A stretch of DNA of 64,000 nucleotides from positions 1 through 64,000 of the forward strand of contig JAFRTE010000035.1 of the NCBI GenBank assembly GCA_017427285.1, written 5' to 3'. Positions within the stretch are counted from its first letter, which is position 1. The number at the start of each line of letters is the position of its first letter. Under the pieces are notes generated by a model that did no database searches, was not told where the DNA came from, and saw nothing but the letters and a program-made list of their open reading frames with translations. The position numbers were made by a program, and so were the translations under genes. Below, one piece after another: positions 22,282 through 30,418 of the stretch. This DNA comes from Clostridia bacterium. Its GTDB lineage: Bacteria; Bacillota; Clostridia; Oscillospirales; UBA644.

Positions 22282-23865
22282 TCAGTTTAAATATTGCTTC
22301 CAGGGTATCCTCTTTGCGGAGATCGCACGGATATCCGATCTTGTGTCGTAAATGGCCGTAGCTCCGTTTTCTCTTACGGTAAAGAGAACCTCAAACTCCG
22401 TTTCGCCCTTCTTTTTCATATGTATGCAGTCTTTTATAAGATGCTTTCCGAGCACAGCTTCAACCGTTCTTGACGGCACATACCGTCCGTCGCTTTCAAA
22501 AAGAAGACCCTTTTCCGTCATTCTGTCAACCGTTTCTTCAACAGCCGAAATATCGGAAAGAGCGCCGAAAGTTTCCGCGGTTTTGAAAAAACCTTCCTCT
22601 TCAAGCCCTTCTTTCAGCTTTCCGCAGATATCCGGGCGCACAATATCGTCGATTTCGAACGGATCGCGGAAATCGAGTATCTGTGAAAGACAGTAAAGCG
22701 AAAATTCGGGATATTCAAACGAAATATCCGCAGTAGGGATCGTTTTTTCAGCGCCGTAAATGTCGAAAACTTCCGAAATCCAGCCGCAAAGAGAGTCGAT
22801 ACTCTCAAAGATACGTATCTGAATATTTTCGTTTCCGTTTACGGCGTACCAGTTGCCGCCGCATGTGCAGAAAGTATATTTGCCGGAAAAAACGGTGTCA
22901 AATGTAATTGCCGTTTTTGCAAGCGCGATTTCCGTAAGACAGTCAGAAACGTTTTCCTCCGTTTTCAGACCGCCGTCTGTTTTCAGCACTATCCCTTCAA
23001 GAATAAGCGCTGCAAGAGTGTCGCCTCTGTCCGAAGTGTCGGGAACAGTGAAGGGAGACAGCTTATTGGGAGATACGCGCATAACGTTTAAAAGAACGGC
23101 GAGCTCGTCTTTTGAAAACGTTACGTCCGCAGCGTCGGTCGGCGAAAAAACCGCTTTGTCCGGTCTGCTTTTTCCCGAAATCGCAATCGTTTTATAAAGT
23201 CTGTATGCTCCGCTCGATTTATTTTCCGCAACCGGCGGTTTTTCGGGCGGCGCTTCGGGCAGCTCGTCCTCTTCTTCGGGCTGAACGGGAGCGGAAACCG
23301 TAACGGGTTCTTTTTCCGCATTTGCCTGTTCGGGCAGTTCGGCGGCTTTCTTTGCGAAAAAGTCGGTTTTGTGGGCCGCTGCGCCGAGCGCGATGAGTAT
23401 GAGCGCAAAGAATATCGCAAGCACGGGTATTACGGCGCTTTGCGGTTTGCCTATGTTGAGAAGGGAGATATTGCCCGATCTTCTTTGCTGTTCGGCATAT
23501 AAAACTGCTTCTCTGTCGCTTCTGCAGTCGCAGAGAATGCACGGTTTGCCGCAGCCGGCACAGAGACGGGAGGTATACGCGCTGTATTCTCCGTCGGTAT
23601 CGGTTACCGTTTCGGCTCCGCACCAGCAGTTGCAGGTGCAGGAATACATATTCTGACCGCATTTTATGCAGTCGAAAGCGGAATGACCGTTTTCAGTTTC
23701 GGAATAATATTCTCTTCCGCAAAAGCAGTGGGTCCGTATCAGCTCCGCATATTCGGGTTCAGTCTGTGCTTCGGCAGGATCGTCAATTTCGCTTTCCGCG
23801 AATACGGAAAGAGGAGCAAGCGCGAAAACGAGCGCCATTAAAATCAGAAACAATTTCTTTTTCAT
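22282..23865 (-). CDS. membrane protein with Cys-rich ectodomain and large cytoplasmic domain
   Basis: This 527-residue protein of no family I can name has a cleavable-looking signal peptide. A domain of about 100 residues follows with clustered cysteines (CFC, CIKC, CTCNCWC, CAGC-CILCDC), which looks like zinc ribbons yet is predicted to be outside. One membrane helix (about 145-168) and a Pro/Glu linker come next, then about 300 residues inside with winged-helix-like alpha/beta stretches. The start codon overlaps the upstream stop (TGATG at 23865), with GGAGGT eleven bases upstream. It is the last of a three-gene membrane operon. Confidence 0.65.
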   Translation of the reverse strand: MKKKLFLILMALVFALAPLSVFAESEIDDPAEAQTEPEYAELIRTHCFCGREYYSETENGHSAFDCIKCGQNMYSCTCNCWCGAETVTDTDGEYSAYTSRLCAGCGKPCILCDCRSDREAVLYAEQQRRSGNISLLNIGKPQSAVIPVLAIFFALILIALGAAAHKTDFFAKKAAELPEQANAEKEPVTVSAPVQPEEEDELPEAPPEKPPVAENKSSGAYRLYKTIAISGKSRPDKAVFSPTDAADVTFSKDELAVLLNVMRVSPNKLSPFTVPDTSDRGDTLAALILEGIVLKTDGGLKTEENVSDCLTEIALAKTAITFDTVFSGKYTFCTCGGNWYAVNGNENIQIRIFESIDSLCGWISEVFDIYGAEKTIPTADISFEYPEFSLYCLSQILDFRDPFEIDDIVRPDICGKLKEGLEEEGFFKTAETFGALSDISAVEETVDRMTEKGLLFESDGRYVPSRTVEAVLGKHLIKDCIHMKKKGETEFEVLFTVRENGATAIYDTRSDIRAISAKRIPWKQYLN

Positions 23866-24281
23866 CACAGCACAACACCTCCGCAAAGAGATATGAGCGC
23901 AAAAAGCGTGATCGACGCTGTCCCGGCTCCCGCTATCATGAGTGTTCCGCGCAGCGTTTTTGCTTTGTATTTTGAATATGCGTCAAGCGTTATTGCAATT
24001 ATCCCCGCAGCGTAAAACGGCATAAAAAGATCCCAGCCGAGTATGATGCGCGAAGCTATGAGCATAAGGGGAAACGGAACATAATAAAGCCAGTCAACGT
24101 TTACTCCGATAAAATGGGGAAGCAGATACGAATAAATCAGAAGCACCGCAGCCGCGGCTATTATGTAAAAAAGAGCTGAAAGGAGTATCGAGCCGATATC
24201 ACCGTTAAGAGAAAAAATACCGCAAACGCCCGTGAGGATGAGTGCGACGGTGCCGAAAATGAGATTTCTGTCTATTTTCAT
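23865..24281 (-). CDS. small polytopic membrane protein
   Basis: The 138-residue protein has about four membrane helices (IFGTVALILTG, ILLSALFYIIAAAAVLLIYS, the MLIASRIILGWDLF region, IAGAGTASITLFALISL). The family is unrecognised. AAGGAGG precedes ATG 24281. It sits between the other two membrane genes with a 12-bp gap upstream and a one-base overlap downstream, so the three products may form one complex (context only). Confidence 0.65.
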   Translation of the reverse strand: MKIDRNLIFGTVALILTGVCGIFSLNGDIGSILLSALFYIIAAAAVLLIYSYLLPHFIGVNVDWLYYVPFPLMLIASRIILGWDLFMPFYAAGIIAITLDAYSKYKAKTLRGTLMIAGAGTASITLFALISLCGGVVL

Positions 24282-24293
24282 GATCGGTCCTCC

Positions 24294-24896
24294 TTAATAC
24301 GACGCAAAAAACAGGATGTTCAGACCGAGCATGGTCAAAATCCCGCCGAGCGCCGAAAAAAGTGCGAAAATGTATTTCTTTTCTTCGCTCAGATCAAAAT
24401 AACATCTGAAAACGAAGATAAGAGATACGAATATACCGAGTATCCCGAATGAGGAGGTCGTGTTTGCGCCCGTAATAAGTCTTATTATCAGCCCGATAAG
24501 CTCGATTATAAGTCCGAACCCGAACGAATACTCAACGCTGCCGAGAAACCTTAAACCGTTTATTTCACGGTCTGCGGCTCTGCCAGCCAGATATGCGATA
24601 CCCGCAAGCACAATGGCTGTAACTATGCCGACGATGATCGCAAAAAACACTAGAAGCAGCGTTTTGAAGCCCGTAGCGGACGATAAAAACGACTGGCGTT
24701 CAAGCCCGAGATTAAGGGCAAAAAACAGATATGTAAGACACGGCAGAAGAATACCGGCAAAAATGTATTCCGAATTACTGCGCCTGTATGCGTTTTCGGG
24801 GTGAACGCAAAGTTCTCCTATAGTATAGGCATACCGTAAAAAGTCTGTTTTAAAATCACCTTTTCTGTCCAAATTATCAATTCCTTTTATCCGCAT
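24294..24896 (-). CDS. polytopic membrane protein (Yip1-like layout)
   Basis: The 200-residue protein has a hydrophilic N-terminus of about 45 residues and then four or five membrane helices with Gly-rich turns. The layout resembles Yip1-domain proteins, but I see no decisive motif. ATG 24896 was chosen because the longer frame upstream runs through the promoter at 24947-24975. There is no good ribosome site; a short leader is expected. It is the first gene of the membrane operon. Confidence 0.6.
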   Translation of the reverse strand: MRIKGIDNLDRKGDFKTDFLRYAYTIGELCVHPENAYRRSNSEYIFAGILLPCLTYLFFALNLGLERQSFLSSATGFKTLLLVFFAIIVGIVTAIVLAGIAYLAGRAADREINGLRFLGSVEYSFGFGLIIELIGLIIRLITGANTTSSFGILGIFVSLIFVFRCYFDLSEEKKYIFALFSALGGILTMLGLNILFFASY

Positions 24897-24946
24897 ATCA
24901 AAAATGCGGTTTTTGTATATCCCGACCGAACGGACATATACACCAT

Positions 24947-24975
24947 AGTATAACATATTTCCGCGGATTTTGCAA
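24947..24975 (-). promoter_or_regulatory. promoter of the three-gene membrane operon
   Basis: On the minus strand, TTGCAA (24975-24970), a 17-nt spacer and TATACT (24952-24947). The divergent aminotransferase promoter starts 14 bp away. Confidence 0.72.
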
Positions 24976-24988
24976 GTGGGAAAATAAC

Positions 24989-25017
24989 TTGACAAAATAA
25001 CCTTTTTGTGATATTAT
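24989..25017 (+). promoter_or_regulatory. promoter of the aminotransferase-trpS operon
   Basis: TTGACA (24989-24994), a 17-nt spacer ending TGTGA, and TATTAT (25012-25017). Confidence 0.85.
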
Positions 25018-25055
25018 ATAAAATTATAATAATACATACGTAAGGATCGAAAAAT

Positions 25056-26231
25056 ATGATTTTTTCCGATAATATATCAGGCGTAAAACCGTCTGCGATA
25101 AGAGAAATATTCAAAGTGATCGGCGACCCGTCCATAATCTCGCTTGCGGGCGGAAATCCCGATCCGTCAACGTTCCCCGCAGATAAAATGGCGGTTATTG
25201 CAAACGATCTTTTGCTTAATAATCCCACTCCCGCGCTTCAGTACGGCGTAACGGAGGGATATTCTCCACTTCGCGAACAGCTTGCAGACAGGCTTGCGAA
25301 TAAATTCGGTATAAAAAAGGACGGAAACACCGTGCTTGTTTTAACGGGCGGGCAGCAGGGCATCGACCTGACAACGAAAGTCCTCTGCAACCCGGGCGAT
25401 ACGGTGATCTGCGAAGAACCGTCGTTTATCGGCGCGCTTAACTGCTTCCGTACTTACGGTACGAAGCTCAGGGGCATTCCGATGGAGGACGACGGCATAA
25501 ATACAGACGAGCTTGAAAAGGCGCTGAAAGAAGAAAAACGCGCAAAGCTCATATATCTTATCCCGACGTTCCAAAATCCGATGGGCGTTACGATGTCCTC
25601 GGAAAAGCGCAAAAAGGTATACGCTCTCGCGGTAAAATACGGCGTTGCCGTACTTGAAGACAACCCCTACGGCGAACTTCGTTTTGCGGGCGACGATATC
25701 CTTCCCATTAAAGCACTCGACGAAACGGGCGCCGTCGTTTACTGCGGATCGTTTTCAAAAGTGCTTTCGCCGGGCATACGCGTCGGTTTCGTTTCCGCGC
25801 CCGAAGAAATTGCGAAAAAACTCGTTGTTGCAAAGCAGGTAACAGACGTTCACACAAATATCTTCTGGCAGATGCTCGTTTCGGAATTCCTGGAAAGATA
25901 CGATATAGACGAACATATAAGCCGAATAAAAAATATCTACAAAACAAAGTGTGACTGCATTACCTCCGCGCTTGACAGATACATCCCCGCGGACAGACTG
26001 TGGCGTTCGTCGCCCGAGGGCGGAATATTTATTTACGCAAGATTTTTCGGTTTTGACGCCGGCGAGCTTAGCAAAAAGCTCATTGAAAGAAAAGTAGCCG
26101 TTGTTCCGGGTACCGCATTTCAGACGGACGAAAACGCAAAAACCGAATATGTCCGCCTTAACTACTCTATGCCGACTTGCGAAAATATAGAACGCGGAGT
26201 AAAAACGATAGGAGAATTTATAAATGGATAA
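25056..26231 (+). CDS. PLP-dependent aminotransferase (class I, 2-aminoadipate/MocR-like subgroup)
   Basis: The 391-residue fold-type I enzyme has ISLAGGNPDPSTFP at the N-terminus, TGGQQGIDL, IPTFQNPMGVT, EDNPYGELRF and the PLP-lysine motif GSFSKVLSPGIRVGF. A C-terminal substrate-binding Arg region is present (YVRLNYS). This group converts aromatic or aminoadipate-type amino acids to 2-oxo acids; the exact substrate is not readable. AAGGATCG precedes the ATG. It leads a seven-gene operon and overlaps trpS by eight bases. Confidence 0.9.
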   Translation: MIFSDNISGVKPSAIREIFKVIGDPSIISLAGGNPDPSTFPADKMAVIANDLLLNNPTPALQYGVTEGYSPLREQLADRLANKFGIKKDGNTVLVLTGGQQGIDLTTKVLCNPGDTVICEEPSFIGALNCFRTYGTKLRGIPMEDDGINTDELEKALKEEKRAKLIYLIPTFQNPMGVTMSSEKRKKVYALAVKYGVAVLEDNPYGELRFAGDDILPIKALDETGAVVYCGSFSKVLSPGIRVGFVSAPEEIAKKLVVAKQVTDVHTNIFWQMLVSEFLERYDIDEHISRIKNIYKTKCDCITSALDRYIPADRLWRSSPEGGIFIYARFFGFDAGELSKKLIERKVAVVPGTAFQTDENAKTEYVRLNYSMPTCENIERGVKTIGEFING

Positions 26232-27222
26232 TACGAAAAAAACGATACTCAGCGGTATTAAGCCGACGGGAACTCTGAATATAGGCGGCTATCTCGGAGC
26301 CGTTAAAAACTGGATAAAAATGCAGGACGACTACAACTGTCTTTACTGCATAGCGGACCTTCATTCGCTGACGATACGCATAGACCCTGCCGTTTTAAGA
26401 AAAAACTCGCTCGAGCTTTTCGCTCTCTATCTTTCCTGCGGACTTGACCCCGAAAAAAACACCGTTTTCTTCCAGAGCCACGTTTCCCAGCATGCCGAGC
26501 TTGCATGGATCCTTGACTGCTACGCGATGTTCGGCGAACTTTCAAGAATGACTCAGTTTAAGGATAAATCCGCAAAAAATGCGGAAAACATAAATGCCGG
26601 ACTGTTTACATACCCTGTTCTTATGGCTGCCGATATTCTGCTTTATCAGGCAAATCTCGTTCCGGTAGGCGAAGACCAGACTCAGCACGTTGAAATCTGC
26701 CGCGATATCGCAAACAGATTCAACGGAATTTACGGCGACGTATTCACTCTTCCCGAGGCGTATACGCCGAAGATCGGCGCAAGAGTTAAATCTCTTACCA
26801 ACCCGACGGCTAAAATGTCCAAAAGCGACGACGACGAAAACGGATGCGTAAATCTGCTCGACCCGCGCGATGTCGTTATACGAAAATTCAGAAAAGCGGT
26901 CACGGACAGCGAAGCATGCGTTCGATACGCACCGGGAAAAGAAGGCATAAACAATCTTATGTCTATTTATTCCGCGGTAACGGGAAAAACCTTTGAAGAA
27001 ACGGAAAAGGAATTTGACGGAAAGGGTTACGGTGATTTCAAGCTTGCCGTAGGCGAAGCGGTCGCCGATATGCTTGAGGGCATTCAGGATAAATACAAAG
27101 TTTATACCTCCGATAAAGCTCAGCTTGAAACGATTTACAGAAACGGCGCAGACCGCGCGCGCTATATCGCAAATAAAACGCTTTCAAAAGTATACAAAAA
27201 AGTCGGTTTTGTTTTAAAATGA
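26224..27222 (+). CDS. trpS: tryptophanyl-tRNA synthetase
   Basis: The 332-residue class Ic synthetase has the HIGH-like GTLNIGGYLG, ADLHSLT, the DQTQHVE tryptophan-pocket motif and KMSKSDDDENG. It charges tRNA-Trp. It is translationally coupled to the upstream aminotransferase gene and overlaps the next gene by four bases. No T-box leader precedes it because it is internal to the operon. Confidence 0.97.
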   Translation: MDNTKKTILSGIKPTGTLNIGGYLGAVKNWIKMQDDYNCLYCIADLHSLTIRIDPAVLRKNSLELFALYLSCGLDPEKNTVFFQSHVSQHAELAWILDCYAMFGELSRMTQFKDKSAKNAENINAGLFTYPVLMAADILLYQANLVPVGEDQTQHVEICRDIANRFNGIYGDVFTLPEAYTPKIGARVKSLTNPTAKMSKSDDDENGCVNLLDPRDVVIRKFRKAVTDSEACVRYAPGKEGINNLMSIYSAVTGKTFEETEKEFDGKGYGDFKLAVGEAVADMLEGIQDKYKVYTSDKAQLETIYRNGADRARYIANKTLSKVYKKVGFVLK

Positions 27223-27668
27223 AAACTCCGAAACCGGATAAAAACGGCAATTTCGTTTTCAGACAGTCGCTTCTCAAAACAGTACCTTTGCTGACGGTCG
27301 CCGTTTTTGCGCTTATTCTCGCCGTTCTTTCGCTGATAACCGTTTTTACTGGCAGCTACATCAATTTAACGGAAGTTATCATCCGCACCGTTTTTTGCGC
27401 TGCGCTTTTTGCGGTTTCCGTTTTTATGCTGATAAAAAGCCCCGTATACGTTATCACATCCGAAAAAATCCTGCTTTACGGCAAATGGGAGCTTTGGTTT
27501 TCGGATATCGAAAGCGTCGAGCTGCACGACAATATTTTCGGAATGCTTGAAATAAAGGGAAAAGACGGCGGTTTCAGCATTTTTTCTCACGATATATCCT
27601 GTCCTCTGAAGGTTTTCAGCGAAATTCTTGCCGAAAGGATATCAGTATATGAACAACGAAACTCTTAA
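27219..27668 (+). CDS. two-helix membrane protein with PH-like domain
   Basis: The 149-residue protein has two membrane helices (about 24-47 and 54-74). A soluble domain with a PH-like strand pattern follows (YVITSEKILLYGKWELWFSD, then a GMLEIKGKDGGFSIF-type hairpin). This is the layout of STM3941-like proteins. Function unknown. It is coupled to trpS by an ATGA overlap and overlaps the next, similarly built gene, so it is probably a duplicated pair. Confidence 0.65.
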   Translation: MKTPKPDKNGNFVFRQSLLKTVPLLTVAVFALILAVLSLITVFTGSYINLTEVIIRTVFCAALFAVSVFMLIKSPVYVITSEKILLYGKWELWFSDIESVELHDNIFGMLEIKGKDGGFSIFSHDISCPLKVFSEILAERISVYEQRNS

Positions 27669-28119
27669 CGTATACCGTCCGAAGCTCAGAAACGCTTTCT
27701 GGGCTGCGGGGTTTGCAGTTATCGCGGTCCCCGCCTTCATTGTTCTTTTAAACAGCGTAAATCTTCCTTCGGGCACGGCGGCGGAAAAAGCGCTGAATAT
27801 AGCTGTGTTTATCCTTTCGTGGGAAGTTTTTGAAATGTCTCTGATCTCAGCGATACACTGTTTTCGCAATATTTTTTCGGGACCTTCCGTAGTGCTTACA
27901 AACGAAAAGCTCTGGGTTATGCGTAAAGGAGAGCTTGCAATCCCCGATATAGATGCGGAAAAGACCTACGTAGACAAAAATTCGGTCACTTTTTACGGTA
28001 AAGACGGCAGCGAGATAAAGGTTAAAAGCAGAATGATCTCCATTCCCGTCGGTACTCTCGCCTATGCGGTAAAACAGCGCACAGCTGCGGTCGAAAAACA
28101 GACGGAAGGTGAAGTATGA
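27649..28119 (+). CDS. second two-helix membrane protein with PH-like domain
   Basis: The 156-residue protein has the same plan as its upstream neighbour: two membrane helices (about 18-37 and 47-70), then VVLTNEKLWVMRKGELAIPD and a DGSEIKVKS hairpin. ATG 27649 was preferred, with AAAGGA about ten bases upstream, over an ATG 21 bases earlier. The matching architecture suggests the two act together. Function unknown. Confidence 0.62.
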   Translation: MNNETLNVYRPKLRNAFWAAGFAVIAVPAFIVLLNSVNLPSGTAAEKALNIAVFILSWEVFEMSLISAIHCFRNIFSGPSVVLTNEKLWVMRKGELAIPDIDAEKTYVDKNSVTFYGKDGSEIKVKSRMISIPVGTLAYAVKQRTAAVEKQTEGEV

Positions 28120-28712
28120 AAATCCTTCTTACCGGTTTTGAATCGTTCGGCGGAGAAACGGTAAATCCGTCGTGGCAGGCGGCTTTAAAAACTGCAGAAA
28201 AGATAGACTTTGCGGAAGTTTTGACCGTTTGTCTTCCCGTTGAGTATTACAAATCCGTTGAAATCGCAATAAAAGCCGTCGATGATTTTTGTCCCGACGC
28301 AGTCCTTTTAACGGGACAGGCGGGCGGCAGAACATGTGTAAGCTTTGAAAACATTGCCGTGAATATTGCGGACAGCGACACGCCGGACAATGCGGGAAAA
28401 GCGCTTCACACAGTAAACTTTACGGGCGGTCCGGACAGACTTTTTTCGTCGCTTCCGTTAAAAGAAATGGTTGACGCGGTAAATAAAATCGGACTTCCGG
28501 CATATATATCCCAAAATGCGGGAAGATTTGTTTGCAATCACGTTTTTTACGGTGTTTTAAAGCATATTTCAGATAATAACCTTAATATTAAAGCCGGCTT
28601 TGCGCACGTTCCGTTTATCCCCGCGCAGACCGTGAATAAGCCCGAGAAACCGTCTATGTCGCTTGAAAACATAACGGAAAGCATGTTTGCGGCGCTGGCG
28701 GTATTGCGATAA
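28116..28712 (+). CDS. pcp: pyroglutamyl-peptidase I
   Basis: The 198-residue C15-family cysteine peptidase removes N-terminal pyroglutamate. It opens with MKILLTGFESFGGETVNPSW. The catalytic set is visible as the FENIAVN glutamate region, the Cys in RFVCNHVFYG and the His in FAHVPFIP. It overlaps the preceding stop by four bases (ATGA). Length and motifs are normal. Confidence 0.93.
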   Translation: MKILLTGFESFGGETVNPSWQAALKTAEKIDFAEVLTVCLPVEYYKSVEIAIKAVDDFCPDAVLLTGQAGGRTCVSFENIAVNIADSDTPDNAGKALHTVNFTGGPDRLFSSLPLKEMVDAVNKIGLPAYISQNAGRFVCNHVFYGVLKHISDNNLNIKAGFAHVPFIPAQTVNKPEKPSMSLENITESMFAALAVLR

Positions 28713-28723
28713 AAGGAGAAAAA

Positions 28724-29560
28724 ATGTTCACGATAGGATGTCATCTTTCCGCTTCGGACGGATTTTTGGCTATGGCTAAAACAGCGCTTGCCGTCGGCGG
28801 AAACACGTTTCAGTATTTTTCGAGAAACCCGCGAGGCAGCAGAGCCCGTCCGCTCGATACGGAAGATATAGATAAATACGTATCTTTTGCCGCGGAAAAC
28901 GGTATAAAAACGGTGCTTTGCCACGCTCCGTATACGATGAACGCATGCTCTTCCGATCCGGGGCTTCGCGATCTGGCAAAACAGATGATGGCGGAAGATT
29001 TCTCACGTCTTTCGTATATCCCCGGCGCAATGTATAATTTCCACCCGGGTAGCCATACGGGACAGGGAACGGAAAAGGGAATAGAAGAAATTGCAGATCT
29101 TCTCAACAACGTCCTTACCGAAGATATCAAAACTCCCGTTTTACTTGAAACAATGGCGGGAAAGGGCTCCGAAGTAGGCGGAAGATTTGAAGAAATTGCC
29201 GAAATAATCAAAAAAACCGAGCTTTCGGAAAAACTCGGCGTATGCCTCGATACGTGTCATATAAACGACGGAGGTTACGACATAGTATCAGATCTTGACG
29301 GCGTTCTTTACGAATTTGACAGAATAATCGGTCTTGACAAGCTTTATGCCGTTCATCTCAACGACAGCATGAACCCCGTAGGCGCTCATAAAGACAGACA
29401 TCAGAAGATCGGCGAGGGTACGCTCGGGATCGATACGGTAAAAAAGGTCATAAACCATAAAAAGCTGCGTGATCTTCCGTTTTTTCTCGAAACGCCAAAC
29501 GAGCTTGACGGTTACGCAAAAGAAATAGCGATCTTAAAAACTCTTCGAAACGAAGAATGA
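28724..29560 (+). CDS. nfo: deoxyribonuclease IV (AP endonuclease)
   Basis: The 278-residue TIM-barrel enzyme has three metal ions. Visible motifs are IGCHLSASDG, FNFHPG-type YNFHPGSHTGQG, LLETMAGKGSEVG, CLDTCHINDGGYD, VHLNDSMNPVGAHKDRH and LETPNE. It cuts at abasic sites in base excision repair. AAAGGAG precedes the ATG. It is part of the trpS operon. Confidence 0.95.
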   Translation: MFTIGCHLSASDGFLAMAKTALAVGGNTFQYFSRNPRGSRARPLDTEDIDKYVSFAAENGIKTVLCHAPYTMNACSSDPGLRDLAKQMMAEDFSRLSYIPGAMYNFHPGSHTGQGTEKGIEEIADLLNNVLTEDIKTPVLLETMAGKGSEVGGRFEEIAEIIKKTELSEKLGVCLDTCHINDGGYDIVSDLDGVLYEFDRIIGLDKLYAVHLNDSMNPVGAHKDRHQKIGEGTLGIDTVKKVINHKKLRDLPFFLETPNELDGYAKEIAILKTLRNEE

Positions 29561-29594
29561 AATATTATAAAGAAAAGGTGTAATTTCCCCCATG

Positions 29595-30287
29595 ATGTAC
29601 ATTATTGACAGCGCAAATCTCGATCAGATAAGGGAGTGCGTTGAGTATTACCCCGTTGCCGGAGTTACAACAAACCCGACAATAATCTCAAGAGAGAAAA
29701 CGGATTTTATCTCTCTTATAAAAAGTATCCGTGAAATCATCGGTCCCGACAGAATGTTGCATATCCAGGCGACCTCACACGACGCGGAAGGCATAGTCAG
29801 AGAGGCCGTTTCTCTTCAGGGCATAGTAGGCGGTGACTTTTATATAAAGATACCCGTTAATCCCGAAGGCCTTAAAGCGACTATGGCGCTCAAAAAAATG
29901 GGTATAAAAGTAACGGAAACGGCAATATTCACTCAGCAGCAGGCGATGCTTGCCGCGATAGCCGGCGCGGATTTCGTAGCTCCGTATGTAAACCGTCTTG
30001 ACAATATCGTATCTGACGGCGTACACGTTGTAGGCGAAATAGTGGATATGTTCAAAATTCACGATATAAAAACGAAAGTTCTTGCCGCAAGCTTCAAAAC
30101 GGTTGAACAGATACATAAAATCGCTATGGTAGGGGCGCAGGCGGTAACGATAAGCGCGGATTTGTTCCAGACCCTTACATATCATCCTCTTACTCAGTAT
30201 GCCATTGACGATTTTATTGCGGACTGGGAGTCCTGCTACGGCAAGGTAGATATCCTTCAGATAATCGAAAATCAGAAAAACAAATAA
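29595..30287 (+). CDS. transaldolase-like / fructose-6-phosphate aldolase
   Basis: The 230-residue TIM-barrel class I aldolase of the short transaldolase (FSA/TalC) group has IDSANLDQIRECVEYYP, GVTTNPTIISRE, the Schiff-base lysine in YIKIPVN, TAIFTQQQAMLA and APYVNRLDN. The size excludes the long TalB type. FSA-like and true transaldolase activities cannot be told apart by eye. ATG 29595 is the second of two adjacent ATGs; AAAGGTG lies upstream. It is the last gene of the operon, and the terminator follows six bases later. Confidence 0.9.
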   Translation: MYIIDSANLDQIRECVEYYPVAGVTTNPTIISREKTDFISLIKSIREIIGPDRMLHIQATSHDAEGIVREAVSLQGIVGGDFYIKIPVNPEGLKATMALKKMGIKVTETAIFTQQQAMLAAIAGADFVAPYVNRLDNIVSDGVHVVGEIVDMFKIHDIKTKVLAASFKTVEQIHKIAMVGAQAVTISADLFQTLTYHPLTQYAIDDFIADWESCYGKVDILQIIENQKNK

Positions 30288-30292
30288 AGAGT

Positions 30293-30327
30293 AAAAATAT
30301 CTGTCCCGAAAAGACAGATATTTTTTT
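30293..30327 (+). terminator. rho-independent terminator
   Basis: AAATATCTGTC and GACAGATATTT form a perfect stem with a 7-nt loop and a seven-T tail. It ends the trpS operon. Confidence 0.93.
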
Positions 30328-30335
30328 GATAACTA

Positions 30336-30364
30336 TTGCAATTAGCGTTTTGATGTGTTAAAAT
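30336..30364 (+). promoter_or_regulatory. promoter of the GH3 gene
   Basis: TTGCAA (30336-30341), a 17-nt spacer with TG three bases before the -10, and TAAAAT (30359-30364). Confidence 0.7.
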
Positions 30365-30418
30365 ATATAAAGAAACATACGTTTCGAAATTGAGTAACAA
30401 CAGAGAGGAAAACCTAAC

